DNA of 64,000 nt from Planctomycetota bacterium (GTDB taxonomy: Bacteria > Planctomycetota > UBA8742 > UBA2392), in assembly GCA_016712285.1 (NCBI GenBank), contig JADJRK010000001.1, positions 2,480,001 through 2,544,000 on the forward strand, given 5' to 3'. The notes beneath the pieces were generated by a model, which worked only from the letters and a program-made list of their open reading frames with translations, searched no databases and had not been told where the DNA came from. The translations under genes were made by a program, and so were the position numbers. This document shows positions 7,055-15,818 of the stretch, in pieces (within the stretch, counting starts at the first letter, position 1; every line of letters begins with the position of its first letter).

Positions 7055-9757
7055 ATGGCCCTTGGCAGGGCCGAAACCATGCCGCGAGACCTTGGAAAAG
7101 CTAAGCGCGACGACCTCACGGGGCACTTCCCGGGCGAGAGTGCTGAGCATGTCTCGGGGTTTGCCACGTTCCTTGAGGGCTCGGGCCAGCTTCAGCGCGC
7201 CGACGCCGGCAGTTTCGAGGACGGCAACGGCGACAACGGCCGCCACGGCAGCACAGACACCGAAGTCGCGCCATACCCGGGCGGCAACGGCCGGCGCCCG
7301 GTGCCGGCTGCGCAGGACACGGTCTTTGACGAACAACCCTTCGCCGAGATGACGCCTGAGCCCATGGAGCCCATGGACGCGGGGTTCATGGAGCCGGAGC
7401 CGCTGCTTTCGCCCGAGCCGCTGGCGCCGGCGGCGCAGCCCATGTCGCTTGATGCCGAACCCGCCGACCTGCAATCCATGGACCTGAGCCCGGTGCAGGA
7501 GCTGGACAGCGTGCCCGACTTGACTTCGCCTGAACTCGACACGATCGACTCTGCCGAAGAAGAAGATGAAACCGACTACGCCACCGCAAAGCAGCGCAAG
7601 AGCCTGCCCACCGTTCGACCCCGCACCGACGAGTTGCCCGGAGGCAAGCGGCCATACGACCCCGCTCAGCGCGACACCGGCATGCTGGAGATGCAGGCTG
7701 AACGCCTGCCCGAGCACGACCGCCTGAGCGTCAATGACCTGCGCTCAGATGCCGACAGCGGCAACGACAGCAGCGAAGAAGAAACGGGGCTGGTCGTCCG
7801 CGAAGGCCGCGACACGGAAGACGAGAAGATCACATCCAAGGTCGATCCGCGCATCGACCTCGACCCGCGCAACCCGCAAAGCGTAGTGCGCGACACCGTG
7901 AATTTCTACAACCAGACCCAAAGCCTGAACAATACGCGCGGGCCCCAGGGGTCGCAGCGCCAACCGTTCCCCACGATTTCGCCCAATGCCGTCAACAGCG
8001 GGCGCCCGCTGGACTTGGAACCGTCGCTTGAGCCCGACCTCGCCCCCGAGCCCATGGAGCCGGCAGCCCTTGACGCGGTCGACGACATCGACGAAGCCGA
8101 CCGCCAGGACACCGACAAATTCCGCGAAGAAGACCGCCGCCCGCCGCGCCTGCCACAGCCCACAGGCAGCGAAGCGGCCACCCGCATCGTCGCCGGGCGT
8201 GGCAATGAACCGCCACAGCTTGACGCAGTCGCGCCGGAGCGCCAGGCCGCGGGTAAAGACACCCAGAAGTTTTATGTCGCCGACATCTTGTCCAAGAGCG
8301 AGCCCGCGCAGGCAAAGTCCGGCGACACCTCGGGCGAGTTGCAGCCGGCCGACAGCGGCCCACCCCCGGGCAAGCAACTGGGAACCTCGGACACGGCTGC
8401 CGATTACAGCACCCGCAGCCGGGCCGAGCGCAAACGCGCCGAGCGCACCGACACCGGGCAAAGGCCCGAGCCATTGCCCGAGCCTGAGCGCGTGCATACT
8501 GACTTCAAGCAACGCGCTGAATATGCGTCGTCAGAGCGCCTGGTCCCCGAGCTGTTCACGCCGGACTCAGCCGAGCCTGACGCCTCGTTCTTTGACTCGG
8601 AAATTGCGGCATCGCTGGATTCTGACGATCTTGACGCGGAAGACGAACATACCGACCGCGAGCCTTTGCCGCAGACCAAGGACCGGATCACGGAACGCGT
8701 TCTCAAGAAGCCGGCATCCGAACCCGCCGCCCCGGTCATTGCAGCCAGCGAAGAGAACCGCGAAAGAAATTTCTACCCGGACGAGCCCGAGATCAGCGTT
8801 GCCGACTTTGACGACCTGGCCGCCGCAGAGCCGCCGCCGCCGCGCGGTGGCACAACCCTGCGCCCGTCGCTGCCTGAGCACGTCAGCGCGCAACGGCCGT
8901 CCGACCGCCGCCAGCCCGTCGCGGCGTCGGCATCGGCCCGCAAAGCCCCCGAAAGCGGTCGCCGCATCACGGACGCGCTGGCCCGCCGCGTGCGTGAAGA
9001 ACGCGAAGAGACAATGCGGCTGATCCAGCAGGCCGAAGAGGTCGCGGCCCGCCTGCGCACCGCCAGCGAACAGTCACGCACAGACCTTGAAGCCGTAAGT
9101 GCGCGCCGTGCCGCCGCATCCGCCGACACAGCATTCGAAGAACCTGTTCCCGGCACCGACGTGCACGACACCGATGAGTTTGCGACCATTCCGCCCACTC
9201 CAGCCGTCGCACCTCAAACCGAGAGCACAACCGACCCCGAGAGCACAAGCACCAGGCGCTCAGCGCGCAAACGCGTGCCCACCCGCGCAATCGGCGACCT
9301 GGTCGATCGCATCGAGCACAAACTGGGCGGAACGCCCGCGTCGCTTGAGGACATCATCCGCGAGGCATCCCAGAGGCTTGACGGCGTTGAGCCGCCGGCA
9401 GCCCAGCCTGCCGTGGATGCAGACGTGGACGAGCTGGTGGCTGCGTCGTCGGCACTGCGCGAAGCCGTCGAAGCCGAATGGGAAGAAGACCGCCTGAGCG
9501 GGACGCACGCTGCCGTGCCAGCTGCCGCCGTTTCAGGCCGCTTGAGCGGGGACCTGGAATCCATCTGGGAGGAGGTTGACTCGCGCGGCCCAACAGGCGA
9601 GATAGAAGGTCACATGGCGGGTATTGCCGCCAGTGAAGAGATCGGCATTGGCTGGACCCAGGAGGCGCTGTGGAAGACGCTGGTCGGAATCTCGGGCGTG
9701 ACGTTTGCGCTGGGCGCCCTGTTCGTCTACGTCCTCTACACTATTTTCTCGCGCTGA
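7055..9757 (+). CDS. Large acidic low-complexity protein with C-terminal membrane anchor
   Basis: This 900-aa protein is rich in Pro, Glu and Asp, with repeated EPMEP, SLEPDLAPEP and similar tracts, and is largely disordered by composition. A Glu/Arg-rich coiled coil (about residues 640-690, RVREEREETMRLIQQ) precedes the only hydrophobic helix at the extreme C-terminus (about 872-895, WKTLVGISGVTFALGALFVY). This is a tail-anchored layout with the bulk presumably cytoplasmic. The start is uncertain: at ATG 7055 GAGGA directly abuts the codon, whereas ATG 7079 has CAGGG at a better distance. TATACT at 7044-7049 resembles a -10 box. The last 88 nt overlap the next gene. Function unknown. Confidence 0.65.
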   Translation: MALGRAETMPRDLGKAKRDDLTGHFPGESAEHVSGFATFLEGSGQLQRADAGSFEDGNGDNGRHGSTDTEVAPYPGGNGRRPVPAAQDTVFDEQPFAEMTPEPMEPMDAGFMEPEPLLSPEPLAPAAQPMSLDAEPADLQSMDLSPVQELDSVPDLTSPELDTIDSAEEEDETDYATAKQRKSLPTVRPRTDELPGGKRPYDPAQRDTGMLEMQAERLPEHDRLSVNDLRSDADSGNDSSEEETGLVVREGRDTEDEKITSKVDPRIDLDPRNPQSVVRDTVNFYNQTQSLNNTRGPQGSQRQPFPTISPNAVNSGRPLDLEPSLEPDLAPEPMEPAALDAVDDIDEADRQDTDKFREEDRRPPRLPQPTGSEAATRIVAGRGNEPPQLDAVAPERQAAGKDTQKFYVADILSKSEPAQAKSGDTSGELQPADSGPPPGKQLGTSDTAADYSTRSRAERKRAERTDTGQRPEPLPEPERVHTDFKQRAEYASSERLVPELFTPDSAEPDASFFDSEIAASLDSDDLDAEDEHTDREPLPQTKDRITERVLKKPASEPAAPVIAASEENRERNFYPDEPEISVADFDDLAAAEPPPPRGGTTLRPSLPEHVSAQRPSDRRQPVAASASARKAPESGRRITDALARRVREEREETMRLIQQAEEVAARLRTASEQSRTDLEAVSARRAAASADTAFEEPVPGTDVHDTDEFATIPPTPAVAPQTESTTDPESTSTRRSARKRVPTRAIGDLVDRIEHKLGGTPASLEDIIREASQRLDGVEPPAAQPAVDADVDELVAASSALREAVEAEWEEDRLSGTHAAVPAAAVSGRLSGDLESIWEEVDSRGPTGEIEGHMAGIAASEEIGIGWTQEALWKTLVGISGVTFALGALFVYVLYTIFSR

Positions 9758-11109
9758 TCCTGGCCCTGTGTGCCTGCCCTGCCCGCGCACAGGACGAAGA
9801 CCCCACGATAGAGGACCTGAAGACCCGCCTGGCCCGCCTTGAAGCCGAGCTTTCGAACCTGCGTGACCGCGTCGGCGACCAGGAACGCCGCTCACTGGAC
9901 GATGAGCTGCGCCGCGAAGCCTTGGTCAACCTGTACGGCGACATCGGCCTGCGTTACCACATGCTGTTTGAAAGCCAGACCGAGACGTTCAGCCGGCCGG
10001 AATTCCGCCTGCACCTGGGCGTCTTCGGCACGGCGTTTGACCTGGCCGGCCAGCTGGTGCGGTACGACTTGCGCCTGACCACGGGCGCCGTCGATGGCGC
10101 CGGAAAGCCCGTGCCGACTCTCGCGTGGCTGCCGTTGCCGGGATTCGGGGCAAACCCGACACTTGCGGTGGACCGGTTCATGATCGAGTTTCAGCTTGAG
10201 CGCCGGTTCATCGTGACTGCGGGGCGCTTTCCCAGCCCCTATGCCGGTACCGAGATGCTGTTTGACAGCGACTATCACTTCCAGGGATTGTCGCAGCGGC
10301 TGCGGTTTGACAAGTGGTTGCCGGATTCGTGGCGGCGCATTATTCCGCGGCTTGAGGTGATTGGCCTTCAGAGCTACCTGGCGCAGAACAACATCGGCTT
10401 GCCCGCCATCGACACCGACACGCCACCGGTCTACCTGGGTGCCCAGTTCCGGATGGACTTCGCGCCATTTGAACAACTGGAGCGCACCAAGGACGGCAAG
10501 ATTTCTCCGGACGTGAACAGCGACCTAGAGTTCCGGGTGGCGGCTGGCATTCACTGGTACGACGGCGAAGAGAAGTTTTCTGAAAACCTGGGGCTTGGCT
10601 ACATCCAGAAGACGACCAACGTGCTGGATGAACGCGGCAAGGTGCAGTCACAATTCCTGATTGGCGAGGCCTTTGCCGAGTTCGTGCTGCTGCGCACAAG
10701 GCGCGCGCGCGTCAAGGTGTGGGCCCACGGCGTGCTGAACTTTCATGCGGTGCGCCAGAACCAGCGCAACGGCGAGAAGAACGACGTCGCGTTCGACGTC
10801 GGCGCAAGCTGGGGCATGGAACAGTTCGAAGAGCGCTGGGACTTTCATGTCAGCGCGCGCTATTTCTACATCGAAGCCGACGCGCTGGTCCCCGAGTTCA
10901 ACAACGAGTCACGCAACACCAACATCAAGGGCTTCGAGTTCGAGCTTTCCGTGCGCGTGTTTCCCACGGTCACGGCGTTCGGTATTTTCACACTCAGCGA
11001 ACGCGAGGACCATGAACTCATGGGCTTCGGGTTGCCAGCCAAGCTTGATCCCAACCGGGCGGCGGGACAGAGTGTGCGGCTTCGCTTTGGCTTCTTTGTC
11101 GAGTTCTGA
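9670..11109 (+). CDS. Outer-membrane beta-barrel (porin-like) protein with N-terminal coiled coil
   Basis: This 479-aa protein has a signal peptide (hydrophobic LHYFLALILALCAC, cleavage likely after ARA). A short coiled coil follows (IEDLKTRLARLEAELSNLRDRV), as in porins that trimerise or reach towards peptidoglycan. The rest alternates polar and aromatic residues in beta-strand fashion and ends in FGFFVEF, a C-terminal Phe typical of outer-membrane barrels. The GTG start at 9670 lies 88 nt inside the preceding gene in another frame. It is supported by a perfect AGGAGG (9660-9665) and by the absence of other usable starts. Translation is probably coupled to the upstream gene. The substrate is unknown; the next gene is a SemiSWEET sugar transporter. 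Confidence 0.75.
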   Translation: MEDAGRNLGRDVCAGRPVRLRPLHYFLALILALCACPARAQDEDPTIEDLKTRLARLEAELSNLRDRVGDQERRSLDDELRREALVNLYGDIGLRYHMLFESQTETFSRPEFRLHLGVFGTAFDLAGQLVRYDLRLTTGAVDGAGKPVPTLAWLPLPGFGANPTLAVDRFMIEFQLERRFIVTAGRFPSPYAGTEMLFDSDYHFQGLSQRLRFDKWLPDSWRRIIPRLEVIGLQSYLAQNNIGLPAIDTDTPPVYLGAQFRMDFAPFEQLERTKDGKISPDVNSDLEFRVAAGIHWYDGEEKFSENLGLGYIQKTTNVLDERGKVQSQFLIGEAFAEFVLLRTRRARVKVWAHGVLNFHAVRQNQRNGEKNDVAFDVGASWGMEQFEERWDFHVSARYFYIEADALVPEFNNESRNTNIKGFEFELSVRVFPTVTAFGIFTLSEREDHELMGFGLPAKLDPNRAAGQSVRLRFGFFVEF

Positions 11110-11135
11110 ACCCAGGCCTCTCCTGAGGCACTTGC

Positions 11136-11423
11136 ATGCAAACACAACCCGCCACGGAAACACCGCTACGCCGGTTCTACGGTCGCTACATGTTCGTGGT
11201 CGGCATTGGCGGCAACCTGTTTTTCTACATCCAGGCGTACAACATTTTCACGTCGCAACAGGCCCGCGACGTTTCGCTGGCCGCGTTTGTGGTGGCCTTC
11301 TGCGCCGTGGCAAGCTGGTTCGGTTACGGGCTCATGCTGCGCAACTGGGTGCTGATCATCGCCAACATCGTGGCCATGATTGGCTCGGCGCTGGTCGTGA
11401 TTGGCAAGCTGGTCTATGGCTAG
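11136..11423 (+). CDS. SemiSWEET-type sugar transporter
   Basis: This 95-aa membrane protein has three hydrophobic helices (about 16-36, 44-64 and 68-90), the size and topology of bacterial SemiSWEETs, which dimerise to pass sugars across the inner membrane. The family pattern is visible: GNLFFYIQAYNIF in helix 1, SQQARDVSLAAFVV leading into helix 2, and NWVLIIANIVAMIGSALVV in helix 3. The gene begins 27 nt after the porin-like gene on the same strand, suggesting an outer-to-inner membrane route for the same solute. The family is firm; the sugar is not known. Confidence 0.88.
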   Translation: MQTQPATETPLRRFYGRYMFVVGIGGNLFFYIQAYNIFTSQQARDVSLAAFVVAFCAVASWFGYGLMLRNWVLIIANIVAMIGSALVVIGKLVYG

Positions 11424-11425
11424 TC

Positions 11426-11737
11426 CTAATGCTCGACGACCTCGTCGATCACTGTGTCGCGCAGCGTTTCTTCGGTTTCGATCGTGAAGCGTCCGCCTTC
11501 GGGCAGCGAAGACGGGTCACTGCACACATAGAAGGTCGGCGCCGGCACGGTTGGGTCGGCGCAAACGAATACAGTCGGCGCAGGAGCGGCACGCTCGGGC
11601 ATGGCCGGGCTCTGGGTCAGTGGTGATTGCTCTGCCTTGCTAGCCGGGCAGGCGGCTGTGTCGGCCGAAAACGTAGGCGAGGCCAGAAAGGCCAGGGCGG
11701 CAAGCATGGTGGCTGCGAAGAATGCGGGCGTTTTCAT
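11426..11737 (-). CDS. Small secreted Cys-containing protein
   Basis: This 103-aa protein has a clear Sec signal peptide (MKTPAFFAATMLAALAFLAS, cleavage near TFSA). The mature part contains a Pro-rich stretch and a short repeat of a cysteine unit (PTVFVCADPT then PTFYVCSDPS). ATG 11737 is preferred: AGGAG lies 8 nt upstream and the signal peptide begins there, whereas the open frame extends 76 codons further without coding character. It is convergent with the SemiSWEET gene with only 2 nt between stops. Function unknown. Confidence 0.6.
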   Translation of the reverse strand: MKTPAFFAATMLAALAFLASPTFSADTAACPASKAEQSPLTQSPAMPERAAPAPTVFVCADPTVPAPTFYVCSDPSSLPEGGRFTIETEETLRDTVIDEVVEH

Positions 11738-11911
11738 GGTTCGGTCTCCTGTTGCCGCTGATACGCCAAACACCACCCGCGCGTTCCCGACTTTTTCAAG
11801 AACCCGCGAATAACCCGCAAAGCCGGTACAGGACTTTGCCGGTTCGCATAGCCCACCCGGCGATTTCAGAATCTTCGCCACTTTCCGCGGGGGCTGCGTG
11901 CTTGTGTACTG

Positions 11912-12424
11912 ATGCAGGCTCTCATGACACAACACGAGGCATTGATCCGCCTGATGCAGGAGCACCAGGCCGACGTCTGGCGTTTCCTGCGCCTGCTCGG
12001 CGCCGAGCCGTCACTGGCCGACGACCTGGCACAGGAAACTTTCCTTTACATCTATCGGCACCCGATTGACGAAGTCTCGCGCGAGAGCACAGCGGCCTAC
12101 CTGCGCAAAGCCGCGCGCAACCTGCTGCTGAACCGTCGCCGCAAGGACTCGCGCGAACAACCCTTGGATGCCGACGCCGCTGAGTCCGCGTGGGTCGCCG
12201 CCACGCCGCAAGGCAGCGCCGACGCGCGGCTTGATTCGCTGCAGCGCTGCCTTGAGAAGCTGGCCGCGCGCTCGAGGCAGGCCATCGAACTGAAGTACGC
12301 GCAGAACCGCAACGAAGCCGAAGTGGCCCAGGCCCTCGAGACGACGCTGGACGCCGCCAAGTCATTGCTGAAGCGCACCCGTCAACAGCTACGCGAGTGC
12401 ATCGAAGCGCAGGTGAGGCCATGA
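11912..12424 (+). CDS. ECF-type RNA polymerase sigma factor
   Basis: This is a 170-aa sigma-70 family protein of ECF size. Region 2 (about 14-85) includes ADDLAQETFLYIYRHP, the usual DDLxQETF pattern, and the RNLLLNRRRK helix. Region 4 (about 107-160) has LEKLAARSRQAIELKY and an EAEVAQALETTLDAAKSLLKR helix-turn-helix. ATG 11912 opens the frame and ATG 11924 is an alternative. Its stop overlaps the start of the next gene (ATGA), the classic sigma/anti-sigma arrangement. It probably directs RNA polymerase to a small regulon including its own promoter; the target motif is not identifiable here. Confidence 0.88.
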   Translation: MQALMTQHEALIRLMQEHQADVWRFLRLLGAEPSLADDLAQETFLYIYRHPIDEVSRESTAAYLRKAARNLLLNRRRKDSREQPLDADAAESAWVAATPQGSADARLDSLQRCLEKLAARSRQAIELKYAQNRNEAEVAQALETTLDAAKSLLKRTRQQLRECIEAQVRP

Positions 12425-14334
12425 ACTACGCCGACACGCTGATTGAGCTTGACCTGCAAGAACTGCTGGGCGGGCACAAGCCGCCCGACCTGATCGAGCA
12501 AACGCTTGCGCGGTTGACGCTACCCGACACATCCGGCGACGAGGCCGAATCGCGCGCAGAACCTGCGCCCCGGGGCCGTTTGATCACCCCGTGGCGGCTG
12601 TTGCAGGCCGCGTCGGTCGTGCTGGCCATCGGCTTGATGGCGTGGTTGCTCGTGCGACCCGATGCGCTGCCGGACGGCGTAACCGCCAGCGACGGCGCAA
12701 GCTGGCGCGTGCGTGCGGACCGCGTGGAAATTACTGACGGCTGGTACCTGCTGGCAAACGGCGCGCCCGAGTTGCGCGGCGGCGGCGGGCGCGTAAGCGA
12801 CGTGGACGGGCGAGCCGTCGCTGGCATCGGCATCCCCGGAAACGGGATGCTGGACTCACTGGCAGACCAACTGGAACTCAGCGCAACGGAGAGAGAAATG
12901 TTCATCGACAAGAAACGCTGGCTCACAGCCGGAAGCCTTGCCCTGTGCCTGTTCACTGGCAGCGCAATGTTCAACGGCGAGCGCGTGACGGCACAGCAGC
13001 ACGAGCCCGACGAGAACCAGAAGCCCGACGTTAAACCCGACCCGAAGCCGGACGTGCCGAGCGGCACCGGCTTTCGCGTCCTGCGCGAATGGACCGGCGC
13101 CGACAGCAGCATGACCCGCCCGTCCATAGAATTCGTGACGGACATAGACCGCTGGGAGAACCTGTGGAGCCAGCACCGGCGCGTGTCAGAGAACAGGCGC
13201 GCGGCGCCCGTTCCGGCGGTTGACTTCAAGACCGAAATGGTGCTGGCCGTATTCCGGGGCAACGGTACCAACAGCCGCGGCTACTACGTCCATGAGATTC
13301 TCGAGCAGGGCGCCACATTCACTGTCCGCATTGATGAGCACACGTACCAGACAGTGAACGGCGCGGATGCTGTTACGCCATATGGACTCTTTGTTCTCCC
13401 AGCCACGGACTACGCCGTTGTGGTCGAGGAGAACCTCCAGGGTCTGAAGATCAACCCTCGCTGGAAGAAGGTCGCACACCGAGAAATGACAGGCCTGCCT
13501 GACCCCAGCTTTCACTGGAACGCGGGATTCGAAATCACAGGAGTCGGTGGCCCGACACTGGATGAAGTGCGCGTGATCCAGAACGTCGATGAGTGGGCTG
13601 CCGCCCTGGCCGCCATCGGTCCGGTTGACCAGGCGTGGCCGTCGCCGGACTTCGGAAAGTACATCGCGTTTGCCGCCTTCGGCACGCGTGTCAAAGACAT
13701 GAAGGGCGGCATGCAGCTGCTTACCGTCGGTGTCGGCGCCAGACGCGGCGTACTGCGCGTAGTTGCGCCTGTGGCCCAGATTCGCGGCAACCCGGAGTTT
13801 GAGAACATCTATGGCGTGTGGGCCTTGCCTCGCCTTGCCGTGGACATAGTGATTGAGCACCCGGTTTACGGCATTCTCGGGGAAGAGCCACGGTGGCAGG
13901 AGGGTACTCCGATCAGCAACTCTGAGCGCAAGTTTGGCGTAAATTTCGTTGAGTCAGAACTCTCCGGCGGCACATCCGAAGCCAGGTTCGGATTGGCACG
14001 AAACCAGCAGGAATTCACGGAACTGTGCAAGGACATGTCGGTCCGCAAGCAGCGCGACCCGGACTGGATTGACTGGAAGACCGAGAACGTGATTGTCGCA
14101 TTGCCCGGCGACATGCGCATCAGTCGCATCGTTGGCACAACCACTGTGGCCGGAGCATCCGAACACACGATCACGTATCATCTCAGGGCGCCCAGTGGGG
14201 TTGACCCGGGCATCAAGCAGCCATACCTGCTGATCAAGGTCCCGAAAACGCAACTGCCTATTGTGCTGAAGGAAAGCCTGGTCAGCGGGCCGGCCCCGGC
14301 AAACGTGAAGGAAGTGGCGCGGCTTCAGCCTTAG
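12421..14334 (+). CDS. Anti-sigma-like membrane protein fused in frame to a secreted PrcB-like repeat protein
   Basis: The start overlaps the sigma-factor stop by ATGA. Residues 1-58 are cytoplasmic and acidic, like an anti-sigma N-terminus. Residues 60-78 are a membrane helix (LLQAASVVLAIGLMAWLLV) and a FecR-like beta segment follows. At residue 160 a second, complete signal peptide begins (MFIDKKRWLTAGSLALCLF), preceded by GGAGAGAG at 12888-12895, a good ribosome-binding site for an internal ATG at 12898. The remainder has a Pro/Asp/Lys linker and three related domains of PrcB_C type (FKTEMVLAVFRGN; FGKYIAFAAFGT; WKTENVIVALPGD). It may make both a 637-aa fusion and a separate secreted protein, or be two genes that lost a stop codon between them. 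Confidence 0.7.
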   Translation: MNYADTLIELDLQELLGGHKPPDLIEQTLARLTLPDTSGDEAESRAEPAPRGRLITPWRLLQAASVVLAIGLMAWLLVRPDALPDGVTASDGASWRVRADRVEITDGWYLLANGAPELRGGGGRVSDVDGRAVAGIGIPGNGMLDSLADQLELSATEREMFIDKKRWLTAGSLALCLFTGSAMFNGERVTAQQHEPDENQKPDVKPDPKPDVPSGTGFRVLREWTGADSSMTRPSIEFVTDIDRWENLWSQHRRVSENRRAAPVPAVDFKTEMVLAVFRGNGTNSRGYYVHEILEQGATFTVRIDEHTYQTVNGADAVTPYGLFVLPATDYAVVVEENLQGLKINPRWKKVAHREMTGLPDPSFHWNAGFEITGVGGPTLDEVRVIQNVDEWAAALAAIGPVDQAWPSPDFGKYIAFAAFGTRVKDMKGGMQLLTVGVGARRGVLRVVAPVAQIRGNPEFENIYGVWALPRLAVDIVIEHPVYGILGEEPRWQEGTPISNSERKFGVNFVESELSGGTSEARFGLARNQQEFTELCKDMSVRKQRDPDWIDWKTENVIVALPGDMRISRIVGTTTVAGASEHTITYHLRAPSGVDPGIKQPYLLIKVPKTQLPIVLKESLVSGPAPANVKEVARLQP

Positions 14335-15491
14335 CGCGGCGGGGGCGGCGTGTCCTCATGGATGCCCGCCCACTCGTCGCCCAGGTGCTCATCATGGAAC
14401 TGCACCCACGAGCGCTTTGCCAGCCCCGTCTTGCGGCCGACTTCACGTATCAGCGGCAGCGCCTTGGCGACGTCCGAAAGCGCCAGGTCAAGATAGCTGT
14501 ATCGTCGGCCCGTGCCTGTACCCACCACACAGCCGACACCCGCCTTGACCAGCGCCGTGTTTAAGCTGGCTTCCAGTACTTTGCGCTCTTCCATGCGCGC
14601 CGCCATCTTTCGGCCGTCGCCGTCAAACTTCACGTACGCGAATGTCTCGCCGACCTTGCTGTAGCGCCGCGAATCAAACGGCACGCCCAGTTGCGCGCAG
14701 TGCGACATCTCGTCCAGGGCCGAGCTTCCCATCAGCAGGTCTTCGTGGCGCGCGTAGTCCTCGCGCTCGGGCGGCGTCAAGCGCCACAGGCTCCACTTCA
14801 GCTCGGCGACAAGCTCATACAACGGCTTGGCAGGCAGCACCGAGTCAATCCCCGCCACTTCTGAAAACACCGTGCCCGGCAGCGCATCCAGCGGCATCCA
14901 CGCGTCGCCCTCGCGCTGCAACTGCACCTCGACATTGCCGATCCAGCGGGACAGCGCCTCTTCGCCCAGCAGGTGGCCGGTGGCGATGACAGCTTGGGCC
15001 CGCGCGAACTCTTTGTCGGCTGCGTCGGGCATCCAGAAGTCGAGGTCAATCCGGTTCATCGCGCGCACGCTCGCGCTGACGTGCACGCGCCCCATCGCGT
15101 GCTCGGTCACTTCTTCTGTAGTGCTTACCGCGACTTCCAGCGGCTCGGCCAGGCGGGAGTGGTAGTACTCCCAGCCTTCAAGCCGTGGCGCCCGGCGGAT
15201 GATCTGGTCCACCAGCGGCCGCAACCGCAGGTCTCCTTCGGGCGTGATGACCAGCCTGTCGCCGTCGCCGGCCAGCGCCGGCCCGAACTCCCAGGACAGT
15301 CGCTCGTCGATGCGCTCCAGGTGCTCGCGCATGAATGCCGCGAGGTCCCAATCCTGCTCGCCGGTGAACAGTGCGGCAATGTCGTGACGGCGCTCTTCAA
15401 AGGCCTGCCACCATTGCTCAATGCGGGAAATCACGGCGCGGCGTGAAGCCGCTTCTTCGTGGTCCAGCTCGTCTGGGTAAAGCCACCGCAT
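14331..15491 (-). CDS. Hypothetical protein
   Basis: This is a 386-aa soluble protein without signal peptide or membrane segment, with ordinary coding composition. Its N-terminal third is helical and Trp/Glu-rich (ISRIEQWWQAFEERRHDIA), followed by a mixed alpha/beta region (LEGWEYYHSRLAEPLEVAV, VHVSASVRAMNRIDLDFWMPDA). The C-terminal part contains VGCVVGTGTGRRYSYLDLAL and ends in a Pro run. I do not recognise the family. Its stop codon overlaps that of the anti-sigma fusion gene by three bases (convergent). The start is likely ATG 15491, as no better candidate is seen downstream. Confidence 0.6.
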   Translation of the reverse strand: MRWLYPDELDHEEAASRRAVISRIEQWWQAFEERRHDIAALFTGEQDWDLAAFMREHLERIDERLSWEFGPALAGDGDRLVITPEGDLRLRPLVDQIIRRAPRLEGWEYYHSRLAEPLEVAVSTTEEVTEHAMGRVHVSASVRAMNRIDLDFWMPDAADKEFARAQAVIATGHLLGEEALSRWIGNVEVQLQREGDAWMPLDALPGTVFSEVAGIDSVLPAKPLYELVAELKWSLWRLTPPEREDYARHEDLLMGSSALDEMSHCAQLGVPFDSRRYSKVGETFAYVKFDGDGRKMAARMEERKVLEASLNTALVKAGVGCVVGTGTGRRYSYLDLALSDVAKALPLIREVGRKTGLAKRSWVQFHDEHLGDEWAGIHEDTPPPPR

Positions 15492-15570
15492 GCCCCGCCA
15501 TTGTGCCCGATCAGGCGCGGCAGGGGAAGCAACTGCGCCCGCCGGATGTTAGTGTGTGAGAGGTGCAACC

Positions 15571-15777
15571 ATGCTGTGACTGCTTGAGAGCGGCGTCCGT
15601 TGGACAGTCCGCAAACTGACCGGGTCAAAGAAACGCGGCGACTATTGCTGGTCGATGTTCGCCCCTGTGCCCGTGCCTCCGCCGGCGACGGGACAAACGG
15701 CTGCACCGCCCGCGCCCCATGCTCCGAAAGAGCGGGCACCCGAGGATTCGTCCGAGTTCAAGCCGTTCCGCAGTTGA
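15571..15777 (+). pseudogene. Small coding-like frame interrupted by TGA at codon 3
   Basis: ATG 15571 has GAGAGG about 7 nt upstream, but the frame reads ATG CTG TGA and then stays open for 65 codons to TGA 15775. The open part looks protein-coding: mostly G or C at third positions, a basic aromatic segment (WTVRKLTGSKKRGDYCWSMF) and a Pro/Ala-rich acidic tail ending FKPFRS. It could be a decayed small gene, a gene using a non-standard start (CTG 15580 or ATG 15649), or a chance frame. This is the only content seen in the 327-bp gap before dapB. Confidence 0.3.
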
Positions 15778-15818
15778 CCCGGCCACCGCGCATTCCATCA
15801 TCGGGCGCGAGGTGACTC

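Noticed and set aside
7986..9023. 345-codon frame inside the acidic tail-anchored protein gene
   Set aside because: Pro/Ser/Arg/Thr-rich shadow of the acidic low-complexity gene.
15600..15815. 71-codon plus-strand frame before dapB
   Set aside because: Its composition is Arg/Ala/Pro noise; the other frame (15571-15777) has the coding-like pattern.
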